Assembly: GCF_000253255.1 (NCBI RefSeq)
Contig: NC_015580.1
Coordinates: forward strand, 3,237,001-3,301,000
Length of the DNA: 64,000 nt
Source: Novosphingobium sp. PP1Y
GTDB lineage: Bacteria; Pseudomonadota; Alphaproteobacteria; Sphingomonadales; Sphingomonadaceae
Direction: 5' to 3'
This document shows positions 51,495-59,591 of the stretch, in pieces. Position 1 is the first letter of the stretch; each line of letters begins with the position of its first letter. The notes under the pieces are model-generated. The model saw only the letters and a list, made by a program, of their open reading frames with translations, searched no databases and was not told the DNA's origin. The translations under genes and the position numbers were made by a program.

Positions 51495-53129
51495 CTACCG
51501 TCCGATCTTTTCCAGGCGCGATGCAAGCTGCCGCCGGGTCAGGCCCAGGTCTCGAGCTGCCTGCGCGACATTGCCCCGCGCAGCTTCCAGCGCGGCTTCG
51601 ACGATCATGCTCTCAACGGCTTTCAGCCCTACCCCTTTCTGCCGCAACAGTCCGACCAAGTGACTGATCGACTGATCCTGTTCTTTACCGACCTCGGCGC
51701 CCGACACCCGTCCATCGTTGGTCAAGGCCAGGCCGGCCCTGATGCGCATGCGATCCGAGCCGAGGAACAGGTGCCGAAGGTCGATCGCCTCGCCATCGTT
51801 CACCAGCAACACCGCGCGTTCAACCATTCGTTCGAGTTCCCTGACATTGCCTGGATATTCGTGCATCAGCAGGGCATTGATCGATCTCGCCGTGAAGCCG
51901 GCGACCTCACGCTGATGGCGCCGGGCGTACTTCGCGCGGAAATGTTCCATCAAGCCGGGAATGTCCTCGCGGCGCTGACGCAAGGGAGGAACTTGGATCG
52001 GCAAGGTAGCGAGCCGGAAGAATAGATCAGCGCGGAAATGGCCTGCTTCCATTGCCGTTTCCAGGTCGATGTTGGACGCCGCGAGCAACCTCACATCGAC
52101 CCTCGTGGTCCTGGTATCGCCGACTCTCTCGAATTCGCCCTCCTGAATGACCCGCAGAACCTTGCTCTGGGCCAGCGGGGACAGCATCGAGATTTCATCA
52201 AGGAACAGTGTGCCGCCATGCGCCAGCTCGAACCGTCCCGGGCGGCTTGCCACCGCGCCCGTGTAGGCACCCTTCGCCACGCCAAACAGTTCCGCCTCGA
52301 TCAGCCCTTCAGGTATGGCGGCACAGTTGAGGGCCACGAACGGCGCATCCTTGCGGAGACTGGCGCGATGCGCCATCTTGGCGAACACTTCCTTGCCGAC
52401 GCCGGTCTCGCCCAGGAACAGTAGGCTGGCATCGGTCCCGGCGGCGCGTTCGATCATGTTCCGGACGGCGTGATACCCGGCTGAAACGCCGGGGACGAAT
52501 TCGTGCCGATCGGCCTGCGAGTTCGCCAACATCAGCGGCGGCACCGATTTCTCGACGTCGTCGAGTTCGGGCCATTCCGCTTCCGGCCTGGCGTGCAGCA
52601 GACAGGCGCCGTCTCCCATCCCCTGGCATTCGATCTCCCGCATGACGATCGGCTGGCCCGCGAAGGAACTGGCAAAGCCGCTCGCAAAGCCGGTTTGCAA
52701 CCAGCAGACCGGATCGGCGCTGACGCCATCCGTTGCCAGATGGACCGCGGCCTCGATCGAATCGTGGACGACAAAGCTGCCGTGGAAATGGCCGCTCGCC
52801 GAATCGCTGTCCAAGGTCTCGATCTCGGTCCAGCCAAACCCGGTCAGCGCATGGGCCTGGGGCCCAACCGCAAAGGCTTCGAGAAACCCGCGATCGGGGC
52901 GCAGTTCCTTCGCCTCGACCGCGCACCTCGCGCCTTCCGCAAAGCCCATGTCCCAGAACAGGCGTCGCGCCCGCGCCAGTCCGAGTTGCGCCACCAGCTG
53001 GCTGCGCAGCGTGGTCAGCGCCGATTGGCTCAAAAGCACGCATCGTTCGCTGTCGCGCCAGATGCGGCCCTGCTCGGGCGAAAAGCGCAAGCGTTTGGTA
53101 AGGTCGGCGTAGCCGGGAAGCTGTTTCAT
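51495..53129 (-). CDS. XylR/DmpR-type sigma-54-dependent transcriptional activator
   Basis: An activator of about 544 residues. The N-terminal XylR_N effector domain (WRDSERCVLLSQSALTTLR) and V4R domain (GFASSFAGQPIVMREIECQG, 20 residues) normally bind the aromatic effector. The AAA+ domain has Walker A GETGVGKEVF, the sigma-54 loop GAYTGA (in place of GAFTGA), Walker B GGTLFLDEIS and PGNVRELERMVERA. The C-terminal Fis-type helix-turn-helix is NVAQAARDLGLTRRQLASRL (20 residues). The start MKQLPGYADL has AGGG at the right spacing; an ATG 2 codons upstream is possible. It is divergent from the operon at 53347. Confidence 0.92.
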   Translation of the reverse strand: MKQLPGYADLTKRLRFSPEQGRIWRDSERCVLLSQSALTTLRSQLVAQLGLARARRLFWDMGFAEGARCAVEAKELRPDRGFLEAFAVGPQAHALTGFGWTEIETLDSDSASGHFHGSFVVHDSIEAAVHLATDGVSADPVCWLQTGFASGFASSFAGQPIVMREIECQGMGDGACLLHARPEAEWPELDDVEKSVPPLMLANSQADRHEFVPGVSAGYHAVRNMIERAAGTDASLLFLGETGVGKEVFAKMAHRASLRKDAPFVALNCAAIPEGLIEAELFGVAKGAYTGAVASRPGRFELAHGGTLFLDEISMLSPLAQSKVLRVIQEGEFERVGDTRTTRVDVRLLAASNIDLETAMEAGHFRADLFFRLATLPIQVPPLRQRREDIPGLMEHFRAKYARRHQREVAGFTARSINALLMHEYPGNVRELERMVERAVLLVNDGEAIDLRHLFLGSDRMRIRAGLALTNDGRVSGAEVGKEQDQSISHLVGLLRQKGVGLKAVESMIVEAALEAARGNVAQAARDLGLTRRQLASRLEKIGR

Positions 53130-53145
53130 CGCCATCCCTTTTACC

Positions 53146-53206
53146 AAAATGTCAATCCTGCACCACGATTTTCTGAACAATTGACGAAAATGACAATCCC
53201 TGCAAG
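53146..53206. repeat. imperfect direct repeat upstream of the sigma-54 regulator and operon
   Basis: AAAATGTCAATCCTGCA at 53146 recurs as AAAATGACAATCCCTGCA at 53187, 41 bases apart (about four helical turns). It starts 11 bases upstream of the regulator's alternative ATG, so it could bind the regulator or act in autoregulation. Confidence 0.55.
53173..53188. promoter_or_regulatory. candidate XylR/DmpR upstream activator site
   Basis: CTGAACAATTGACGAA matches 12 of 15 defined positions of the known XylR/DmpR site TTGANCAATTGATCAA and is centred on the palindrome CAATTG. It lies about 75 bases upstream of the -24 element, the normal place for an enhancer-binding protein. Confidence 0.6.
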
Positions 53207-53261
53207 CAATCGAGCGTGAGCCGATCCCCCTTATCGAGCATGTTTGCGCCATTTTTCACCT

Positions 53262-53277
53262 TGGCATGATCTTTGCT
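53262..53277 (+). promoter_or_regulatory. sigma-54 (-24/-12) promoter
   Basis: TGGCATGATCTTTGCT: GG-N10-GC spacing is exact and agrees with the consensus TGGCAC-N5-TTGCW. Transcription would start near 53288, about 60 bases before the dioxygenase start at 53347. It faces away from the XylR-type gene, whose product should drive it. Confidence 0.85.
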
Positions 53278-53346
53278 TTATCCATGGCTACGTGGAACCG
53301 CCCGCTCCAAGCCGGGAGGTCCAACGGAGGAGAGGAGAAGGGCAAT

Positions 53347-54693
53347 ATGGATGTTGCAGATCTGGTCGATACGAGCACAGGACGCCAATCACGCTCGATC
53401 TATTCCAGCGAGCCGATCTACCGCCAGGAGCTTGAGCGCGTCTTTGGCCGATGCTGGCTGTTCCTTGCCCACACCAGCCAGATCCCGCAACCCAATGACT
53501 TCTTCCGCACCTACATGGGCGAAGACGACGTCATCGTCATCCGGCAGAAGGACGGCTCGGTAAAGGCCTTCCTCAACACCTGCACTCACCGCGGCAACCG
53601 CATCTGCCGCGCCGATCGCGGCAATGCCCGGTCCTTCACCTGCAACTACCACGGCTGGTCGTTCGCCCCGGATGGTGCGCTGGCGGGGGTCCCGCTTGAA
53701 AACGAGGCCTATTTTGGCGAACTCGACCGCAGCAAATTCGGGCTCGTGCCGGTGGCGCAGGTCGCCGAATACAAAGGGCTGATCTTCGGCAATTTCGATC
53801 CCGCCGCGCCGTCGCTCGAAGACTATCTCGGCGATGCCAAATTCTATCTCGACGTCTGGCTCGATGCTCTGCCCGGCGGCACCTCGCTGGTCGGCGAAAC
53901 CCAGAAGATGGTGTTGAACACCAACTGGAAGCTGCCAGTCGAAAATGTCTGCGGCGATGGCTATCATCTGGGCTGGGCCCATGCCGGGGCGATGATGGCG
54001 GTGCAGTCGATGGACCTGTCCGGCCTCAGTGTCGGCAATTCCAGCGCCAACCTCGAAGGCGGGCTGTCGGTAGCCGGGCTCAACGGCCACATGGCGTTGA
54101 CCTCGCTCGACGGAGTATCCGGCTATGCTTTCTACCCCGATCCGAAGCCGATGCTCGACTATCTGGAGGCCAACCGGCCGACCGCGATCGAGCGGCTCGG
54201 CAAGACCCGTGGCGAACAGCTGTGGGGCTCTCAGATCAACATCACGATCTTTCCCAACCTCCAGTTCCTGCCCGGCCTCAACTGGTTCCGCGTCTACCAT
54301 CCCAAGGGACCGGGGCAGATCGAACAATGGACCTGGGCAATGGTCGAAAACGACATGCCCGAGGAAGTCAAGGCCACCATCCTCGACAACCAGTGCCTGA
54401 CCTTTGGGCTGGCCGGCCTTTTCGACAACGACGATGGGGACAATCTGGCCGCCTGCACAGAACAATCACGCGGCTGGCGGACAGCGCAGATGGACGTTTA
54501 CACCAACATGGCCCTTGGCCGCTCCGGCGCGCGCGATGGCTTTCCGGGCGACATTGCCGCCGGCCTGGTGAGCGAACACAACCAGCGCTACTTCTACCGC
54601 CGCTGGCAAGAACACATGCAGGCCTCGAGCTGGAGCGACGTTCCCGCCTACAATCTCAATTCGCTTGCATCGCGGGAGGCCGTCGATGCTTGA
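53347..54693 (+). CDS. Rieske ring-hydroxylating dioxygenase, alpha subunit (first gene of the xylMA operon)
   Basis: A 448-residue large subunit. Rieske ligands are Cys79, His81, Cys99 and His102 (NTCTHRGN, CNYHGWSF). The catalytic iron site is CGDGYHLGWAHAGAM. The start MDVADLVDTS is preceded by GGAGGAGAGGAG, and an upstream in-frame ATG (53266) lies inside the promoter. The protein belongs to the sphingomonad biphenyl/xylene-cluster alphas and resembles, but is clearly distinct from, the next alpha in the operon. Substrate unknown. Its beta subunit starts inside its last codons. Confidence 0.92.
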   Translation: MDVADLVDTSTGRQSRSIYSSEPIYRQELERVFGRCWLFLAHTSQIPQPNDFFRTYMGEDDVIVIRQKDGSVKAFLNTCTHRGNRICRADRGNARSFTCNYHGWSFAPDGALAGVPLENEAYFGELDRSKFGLVPVAQVAEYKGLIFGNFDPAAPSLEDYLGDAKFYLDVWLDALPGGTSLVGETQKMVLNTNWKLPVENVCGDGYHLGWAHAGAMMAVQSMDLSGLSVGNSSANLEGGLSVAGLNGHMALTSLDGVSGYAFYPDPKPMLDYLEANRPTAIERLGKTRGEQLWGSQINITIFPNLQFLPGLNWFRVYHPKGPGQIEQWTWAMVENDMPEEVKATILDNQCLTFGLAGLFDNDDGDNLAACTEQSRGWRTAQMDVYTNMALGRSGARDGFPGDIAAGLVSEHNQRYFYRRWQEHMQASSWSDVPAYNLNSLASREAVDA

Positions 54694-55213
54694 CGTACGC
54701 TCCGAACCCGCCCTGCATGACACGGTAACCGCCCTTACCCAGCGCCTCTTCCATGAGGCGCGGCTGCTCGACGACGAGCGCTTCGAGGAGTGGCTGGAGC
54801 TGCTGTGCGAGGACGTGTCCTACCACATGGCGCTCAAGAGCCGTCGCTTCCGGGCCGATCGTTCCGCCCCGATCGCGGTCGGCGCCGGGAATGTCTTCAA
54901 CGACAATCTCGCCCGGCTGAAGCTGCGAATCGACCGCCTGCGCTCCGGCTTCGTCTGGGCGGAGGATCCGCCGAACTTCGTGCGCCGGGTGGTCTCGAAC
55001 GTCGAGGTTATTCCCTCGGACGAGCCGAACGAAGCGGTGGTCCATTCGGTGGTGGTGATCCACCGCAACCGGATCGACGGGCAGACCCGGTTGCTCACCG
55101 CCGGACGCACGGATCGCTGGCGCAAGGGTGGCGAAAGCTGGTTTCTCGCTGCGCGCGAAATCGCGCTCGACCATTCGGTGCTGCCCGACAGCAACGTCAA
55201 CGTATTTTTCTAG
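54686..55213 (+). CDS. Rieske ring-hydroxylating dioxygenase, beta subunit
   Basis: A 175-residue small subunit: LTQRLFHEARLLDDERFEEW (20 residues), YHMALKSRRFRADRS, FVRRVVSNVEVIPSDEPN and the closing LDHSVLPDSNVNVFF. The ATG (MLDVRSEP) overlaps the alpha stop by 8 bases and has GGGAGG 7 bases upstream, so it is coupled to the alpha subunit. Confidence 0.9.
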   Translation: MLDVRSEPALHDTVTALTQRLFHEARLLDDERFEEWLELLCEDVSYHMALKSRRFRADRSAPIAVGAGNVFNDNLARLKLRIDRLRSGFVWAEDPPNFVRRVVSNVEVIPSDEPNEAVVHSVVVIHRNRIDGQTRLLTAGRTDRWRKGGESWFLAAREIALDHSVLPDSNVNVFF

Positions 55214-55238
55214 ATCAATACAACGGGAGACGATAACC

Positions 55239-56606
55239 ATGCGTTTGGAACGGATCGGCCGTGAGCCGGAATTTTCGCGTTACATGGACCTCAAGGAAGG
55301 CTGGCTCGACCGCCGCATCTTCAGCGACACCGACATCTACGAGGAAGAACTGTACCGCATCTTCGCGCGTTCGTGGCTGTTCGTCGCCCATGAAAGCCAG
55401 CTGCCCAAGGCCGGCGATTTCCTGACCACGCACATGGGTGAGGACGCGGTGATCGTCACCCGCCAACCTGACGGCTCGATCAAGGTCTACCTCAATTCCT
55501 GCCCGCATCGCGGCAACAAGGTCTGCTTCGCGGATGCCGGCAACACTCGCCGGTTCGTCTGCAATTATCACGGCTGGGCCTTCAACACAGCCGGCGAACT
55601 GCAGGGCATGCACGAGGAATACTGCTACGACGAAGGCGACATCGACCGCAAGAAGAACGGACTGAGGCAGGTCGCCCGGGTCGGCAGCTACAAGGGGCTG
55701 GTGTTCGCCACCTTTGCCGAGGACGGACCCAGCCTCGACGCCTGGCTCGGCGATTTCCGCTGGTATCTCGACATGCTGCTCGACAACGAGGAAGGCGGCA
55801 CCGAACTGGTCGGCGGCTGCATCAAGTCGGTGATCAGCGCCAACTGGAAGTTCGGGGTCGAGAACTTCATCGGCGATGCCTACCACGCCGGCTGGACCCA
55901 CGATTCGGGCTGCCGGTCGATGAACAACGGCCAGCCCTTCCCACCGATCGACATGGAAAATTCCTACCATGCCAGCGTCAATGGGCACGGCTGGGAATTC
56001 GGCACCGAGGGCGTGGGCGACCTGTTCCTGCTCGGCCGCCCCAAGGTGATGGAATATTACGAGAAGATGCGCCCGAAGATGGCCGATCGGCTAGGCACCA
56101 TGCGCTCGCAGATCTGCGGCTCGGTGGCCTCGGCCTCGATCTTCCCGAACGTCTCGTTCCTGCCGGGCATTTCCACCTTCCGGCAATGGCAGCCCAAGGG
56201 TCCGATGCAGTTCGAGCTCAAGACCTGGGTGATTGTCAACAAGGCGATGCCAGACGACATCAAGGACGAAGTGACCAAGGGCGTGATGCAGACCTTCGGC
56301 CCCGGCGGTACATTCGAGATGGACGATGGCGAAAACTGGGAAAACTGCACCACGGTCAACCGGGGCGTCGTCACCCGCCACGAAAGGCTGCACTATCGCT
56401 GCGGCATCGGGCGCCAAATCGAACACGATACTCTGCCCGGGATCGTCTATCGCGGCCAGTATAACGACGCCAACCAGCGCGGCTTCTACCAGCGGTGGCT
56501 GGACATGATGGAGGCCACCGATCTCGGCGCGACGCCGCCGCGGCCCGAACCCCGCCTGACCGGGGTGGCCGAAACGCGCGACCTTCCCGGCCTGTTCGCG
56601 CTTTGA
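55239..56606 (+). CDS. Rieske ring-hydroxylating dioxygenase, alpha subunit (second in operon)
   Basis: A 455-residue large subunit. Rieske ligands are Cys88, His90, Cys108 and His111 (SCPHRGN, CNYHGWAF). The catalytic iron site is FIGDAYHAGWTHDSG. It has the same architecture as the previous alpha but differs in the N-terminal 30 residues and in the extended loop NNGQPFPPIDMENSYH. Start at MRLERIGREP after GGGAGA. Two alpha/beta pairs in one operon imply two ring substrates or two steps. Confidence 0.92.
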   Translation: MRLERIGREPEFSRYMDLKEGWLDRRIFSDTDIYEEELYRIFARSWLFVAHESQLPKAGDFLTTHMGEDAVIVTRQPDGSIKVYLNSCPHRGNKVCFADAGNTRRFVCNYHGWAFNTAGELQGMHEEYCYDEGDIDRKKNGLRQVARVGSYKGLVFATFAEDGPSLDAWLGDFRWYLDMLLDNEEGGTELVGGCIKSVISANWKFGVENFIGDAYHAGWTHDSGCRSMNNGQPFPPIDMENSYHASVNGHGWEFGTEGVGDLFLLGRPKVMEYYEKMRPKMADRLGTMRSQICGSVASASIFPNVSFLPGISTFRQWQPKGPMQFELKTWVIVNKAMPDDIKDEVTKGVMQTFGPGGTFEMDDGENWENCTTVNRGVVTRHERLHYRCGIGRQIEHDTLPGIVYRGQYNDANQRGFYQRWLDMMEATDLGATPPRPEPRLTGVAETRDLPGLFAL

Positions 56607-56620
56607 GAGGATATTTGACA

Positions 56621-57172
56621 ATGAACCAGACCACCACTCTCGAACGCCCCCGCACTGGCGCAACCGCTTCGCTGGAATTGACCCATGCGCTGACCCAGAC
56701 GCTTTATCGCGAAGCGCGCTGCCTGGACGATGAAGACTATGTCGGCTGGGTAGCAATGCTCGCTGACGACCTGCATTATCACATGCCGGGGATCGAGACC
56801 CGCTATCGCCGCGATACGACCGATCAGGTCACCGACCTGACACGGATGGCCTATTACAACGACAGCCTCGACGAGATCAAAAAACGCCTCACGCGCCTGG
56901 AAACGGGCACGGCATGGTCGGAAGATCCGGCCACGCGCTACACCCACATCGTCACCAATGTCGAAGTGGAACACACCGACAAGGCGGATGAGTTCCGGGT
57001 GTTCTCGAACTTCTACGCCTATCGCAACCGCAACGAACGTGACGAGGATTCGCTGATCGGCAGCCGGATCGACATCTGGCGCGAGACTGGCGGTGCCTAT
57101 CAGCTGGTCAAGCGCCGGATCATCCTCAAGCACAACGTGATGCTCAGCAAGAACCTGAACATCTACCTCTAG
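56621..57172 (+). CDS. Rieske ring-hydroxylating dioxygenase, beta subunit (second in operon)
   Basis: A 183-residue small subunit: ELTHALTQTLYREARCLDDE (20 residues), VGWVAMLADDLHYHMPGIE, YTHIVTNVEVEHTDKADE and a terminal KHNVMLSKNLNIYL. ATG after GAGAGGA. It pairs with the alpha at 55239. Confidence 0.9.
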   Translation: MNQTTTLERPRTGATASLELTHALTQTLYREARCLDDEDYVGWVAMLADDLHYHMPGIETRYRRDTTDQVTDLTRMAYYNDSLDEIKKRLTRLETGTAWSEDPATRYTHIVTNVEVEHTDKADEFRVFSNFYAYRNRNERDEDSLIGSRIDIWRETGGAYQLVKRRIILKHNVMLSKNLNIYL

Positions 57173-57180
57173 TAATTCCC

Positions 57181-57213
57181 GGCGCGACATCGGGTGGACC
57201 CGTCTGTCGCGCC
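57181..57213. repeat. nested hairpin between the beta subunit and xylM genes
   Basis: Outer arms GGCGCGAC / GTCGCGCC (8 bp) enclose an inner hairpin CGGGT-GG-ACCCG. It starts 8 bases after the dioxygenase beta stop and ends 67 bases before the xylM start. No T run follows, so it looks like an RNA-processing or stability element rather than a terminator. Confidence 0.6.
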
Positions 57214-57280
57214 GTTCAATCAAAAGACAATCGGACGCTCCCCGCATCCGCGAGCAGGTGCCCAAAATCGGAGAGAAGCA

Positions 57281-58384
57281 ATGGATGCTCTGCGCTATTT
57301 TCTGGTCCCCGCCATGACCCTCACCGGCGTTGCGGGTTTCATCCTCGGCGGCCCGTTCGTCTGGCTTGGCATCGCCACCTTCGCGGTGCTGATGCTACTG
57401 GATATCGTCCTGCCGAGCGATCACAAGGCGCGCTCGCGCGGGATTGCACTGGTTGCCGATATCGCGATTTACTTGCAATTCCCTTTGATGGTTGCACTCT
57501 ATCTGGCGTTCGCGAATTCGGTGGCGACCGGAACCAACCCGATCTGGGGAACCGATGGTTCGGCATGGCAATTGATCGGTTCGATCGCCAGCCTGGCCTG
57601 GCTGTCGGCTGTCCCGACCCTGCCAGTGGCGCACGAGCTGATGCATCGCCGCCATTGGTTTCCACGGGCCGTGGCCAAGGGCCTGAGCGCCTTTTACGGC
57701 GATCCCAACCGTGATGTTGCTCATATTGTCACCCACCACGTCCATCTTGACACCGCGAAGGACAGCGACACCCCGCTACGCGGACAAACGATATACAGCT
57801 TCGTGTTCCAGGCGACCTGGGGTTCGTACAAGGACACTTGGGAAAAGCAGGGCGAAATCCTGTCGCGTCTCGGACATTCGCCGTGGAGCTGGCGCAATGC
57901 CATGTGGCTCCAGCTGGTGCTGGTCGGCGCGATCATCCTGGGGGTTGCCGCGGCGGCAGGGCCGATCGCCGGATTCGCTACTGTTGGCGCAATGTTCTTT
58001 GCCAAGATGTTCGTCGAAGGCTTCAATTATTTCCAGCACTACGGATTGCTGCGCGTGGAAGGCGATCCCATCGCGAAACACCACGCCTGGAACCATCTTG
58101 GCATGATCGTGCGTCCGATCGGCGTGGAAATTACCAACCACATCAACCACCATCTCGACGGCCACATTCCCTTCTACGAACTTCAGCCCGAGCCGAAGGC
58201 GCCGCAGATGCCTTCGCTGTTCCTTTGCTTCCTGTGCGGCCTTGTCCCGCCCGTCTGGCACCGGTTCATCGCACAGCCGCGGTTGAAAGACTGGGATCTG
58301 CATTTCGCTTCGCCAAGCGAGCGCAAATTAGCGATGGCGGCGAACGCCCAGGCTGGTTGGCCCGCCTGGGCCACCACCGACTGA
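57281..58384 (+). CDS. xylM: xylene monooxygenase, hydroxylase component
   Basis: A membrane diiron hydroxylase of 367 residues that oxidises methyl groups of toluene and xylenes to benzyl alcohols. It starts MDALRYFLVPAMTLTGVAGF (20 residues), like XylM. The histidine motifs of the AlkB/XylM family are complete: HELMHRRHW, THHVHLDTAKDSDTP, EGFNYFQHYG, KHHAWNHLG and ITNHINHHLDGHIPFYELQP (20 residues). Start codon after GGAGAG. It lies downstream of the sigma-54 promoter and next to xylA, its electron donor. Other alkylaromatics may be substrates. Confidence 0.93.
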   Translation: MDALRYFLVPAMTLTGVAGFILGGPFVWLGIATFAVLMLLDIVLPSDHKARSRGIALVADIAIYLQFPLMVALYLAFANSVATGTNPIWGTDGSAWQLIGSIASLAWLSAVPTLPVAHELMHRRHWFPRAVAKGLSAFYGDPNRDVAHIVTHHVHLDTAKDSDTPLRGQTIYSFVFQATWGSYKDTWEKQGEILSRLGHSPWSWRNAMWLQLVLVGAIILGVAAAAGPIAGFATVGAMFFAKMFVEGFNYFQHYGLLRVEGDPIAKHHAWNHLGMIVRPIGVEITNHINHHLDGHIPFYELQPEPKAPQMPSLFLCFLCGLVPPVWHRFIAQPRLKDWDLHFASPSERKLAMAANAQAGWPAWATTD

Positions 58385-58436
58385 CGGTTCCACCCGCATG
58401 GGGGTTTTCCTCTCCGATTGCCCCCATGTAACCTTG

Positions 58437-58472
58437 GCGGGATCCCTTTAACGGGGATCCCGCTTCTTTTTC
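58437..58472 (+). terminator. hairpin with T run between xylM and xylA
   Basis: GCGGGATCCC and GGGATCCCGC form a perfect 10-bp stem with a 7-base loop, followed by TTCTTTTT. A second weaker repeat (CATGGGGG / CCCCCATG, 58398-58428) precedes it. This looks like a terminator placed between two genes expected to work together, so xylA may be expressed at a lower level or from its own promoter. Confidence 0.75.
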
Positions 58473-58508
58473 ACAATTTCTTCATGTCCAAGCAAGGCCA
58501 CCCATTCA

Positions 58509-59552
58509 ATGTTCTCATTCCTCAAGAAGCAGCGATCAAGCAAGGTCAGGATTGCCGGAGAACCAGCAATACTGGAGGTCCCACGGGGCAAGACGCTGCT
58601 TGAAGCGATGCTGGCAGAGGGGTTGGCCATGCCGCACGACTGCAAGGTCGGTTCATGCGGCACTTGCCGGTTCAAACTGGTGGACGGCAAGATCGGGGAA
58701 TTGAGCCCTTCCGCGCTCGTACTGGAACGTGAAGAACTCGCCGCTGGATACCGGCTGGCCTGTCAGGCCATGCCTCGATCGGACTTGACCATTGCGCTCG
58801 ACGCACCCTTGGCCATGCAGTCCACAGTCGAAGATTACACCGGGACGATCATTGCTGCGCCCCGGCTGTGTCAAGACATCATCGGGCTTACCCTCGAACT
58901 CGACCGTCCTCTGCCCTTCTCGCCCGGGCAGTACGCCGATCTGACCGCACCCGGCATCGAAGGACCGCGCAGCTATTCATTTGCATTCGCGCCCGGCGCA
59001 GGGGCGGTCCAATTGCTACGGTTTCATATCCGCCATGTTCCCGGGGGAGCATTCACCGATTGGCTGTTCGGTGGCGATCGAATCGGTACAAAGTTGCAAC
59101 TTCGGGCGCCCTATGGCCAGTTCTGCCTCAAGCAGACTTCGGCCCCGATGATATGCCTAGCCGGCGGCAGTGGCCTGGCTCCTATCATGGCCATCCTGGA
59201 GCAAGCTATGGCGCTCGGCGGTACGCGCCCGGTCACGCTGCTCTACGGGGCAAGGAGCCAGCAAAACCTCTATTGCCTCGCTGAGATCGAAGAGCTGAGT
59301 GCCGCTTGGAACGCGCCCTTCGAATTTACCCCGGTGCTGTCCGAAGAACCGGCGAACAGCGAATGGACTGGTGCACGCGGACTGGTGACGGAGGCTCTCA
59401 CCTCAATTGAGGACCTAGAGAGTCACGAAGCCTACCTTTGCGGTCCGCCTGCGATGATCGATACGGCGGAAGCAATCCTCTTGAATGCCGGGATCGGGAA
59501 AGATGCAATCACGGCCGATCGGTTCCTTGATCGAAGCCAACGCTGCAAGTAG
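58509..59552 (+). CDS. xylA: xylene monooxygenase, electron-transfer component
   Basis: A 347-residue NADH:acceptor reductase that feeds XylM. The N-terminal plant-type [2Fe-2S] domain has CKVGSCGTC and a fourth Cys in LACQA. The FAD/NAD reductase part has RSYSFAFAP, LAGGSGLAPIMA and CGPPAMID. Its length and domain order match XylA. It follows xylM after 124 bases that include a hairpin terminator. Confidence 0.92.
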   Translation: MFSFLKKQRSSKVRIAGEPAILEVPRGKTLLEAMLAEGLAMPHDCKVGSCGTCRFKLVDGKIGELSPSALVLEREELAAGYRLACQAMPRSDLTIALDAPLAMQSTVEDYTGTIIAAPRLCQDIIGLTLELDRPLPFSPGQYADLTAPGIEGPRSYSFAFAPGAGAVQLLRFHIRHVPGGAFTDWLFGGDRIGTKLQLRAPYGQFCLKQTSAPMICLAGGSGLAPIMAILEQAMALGGTRPVTLLYGARSQQNLYCLAEIEELSAAWNAPFEFTPVLSEEPANSEWTGARGLVTEALTSIEDLESHEAYLCGPPAMIDTAEAILLNAGIGKDAITADRFLDRSQRCK

Positions 59553-59591
59553 AAAGACGTTTCGATGCTGATGCCTGCGCCAAGCTTCAGT

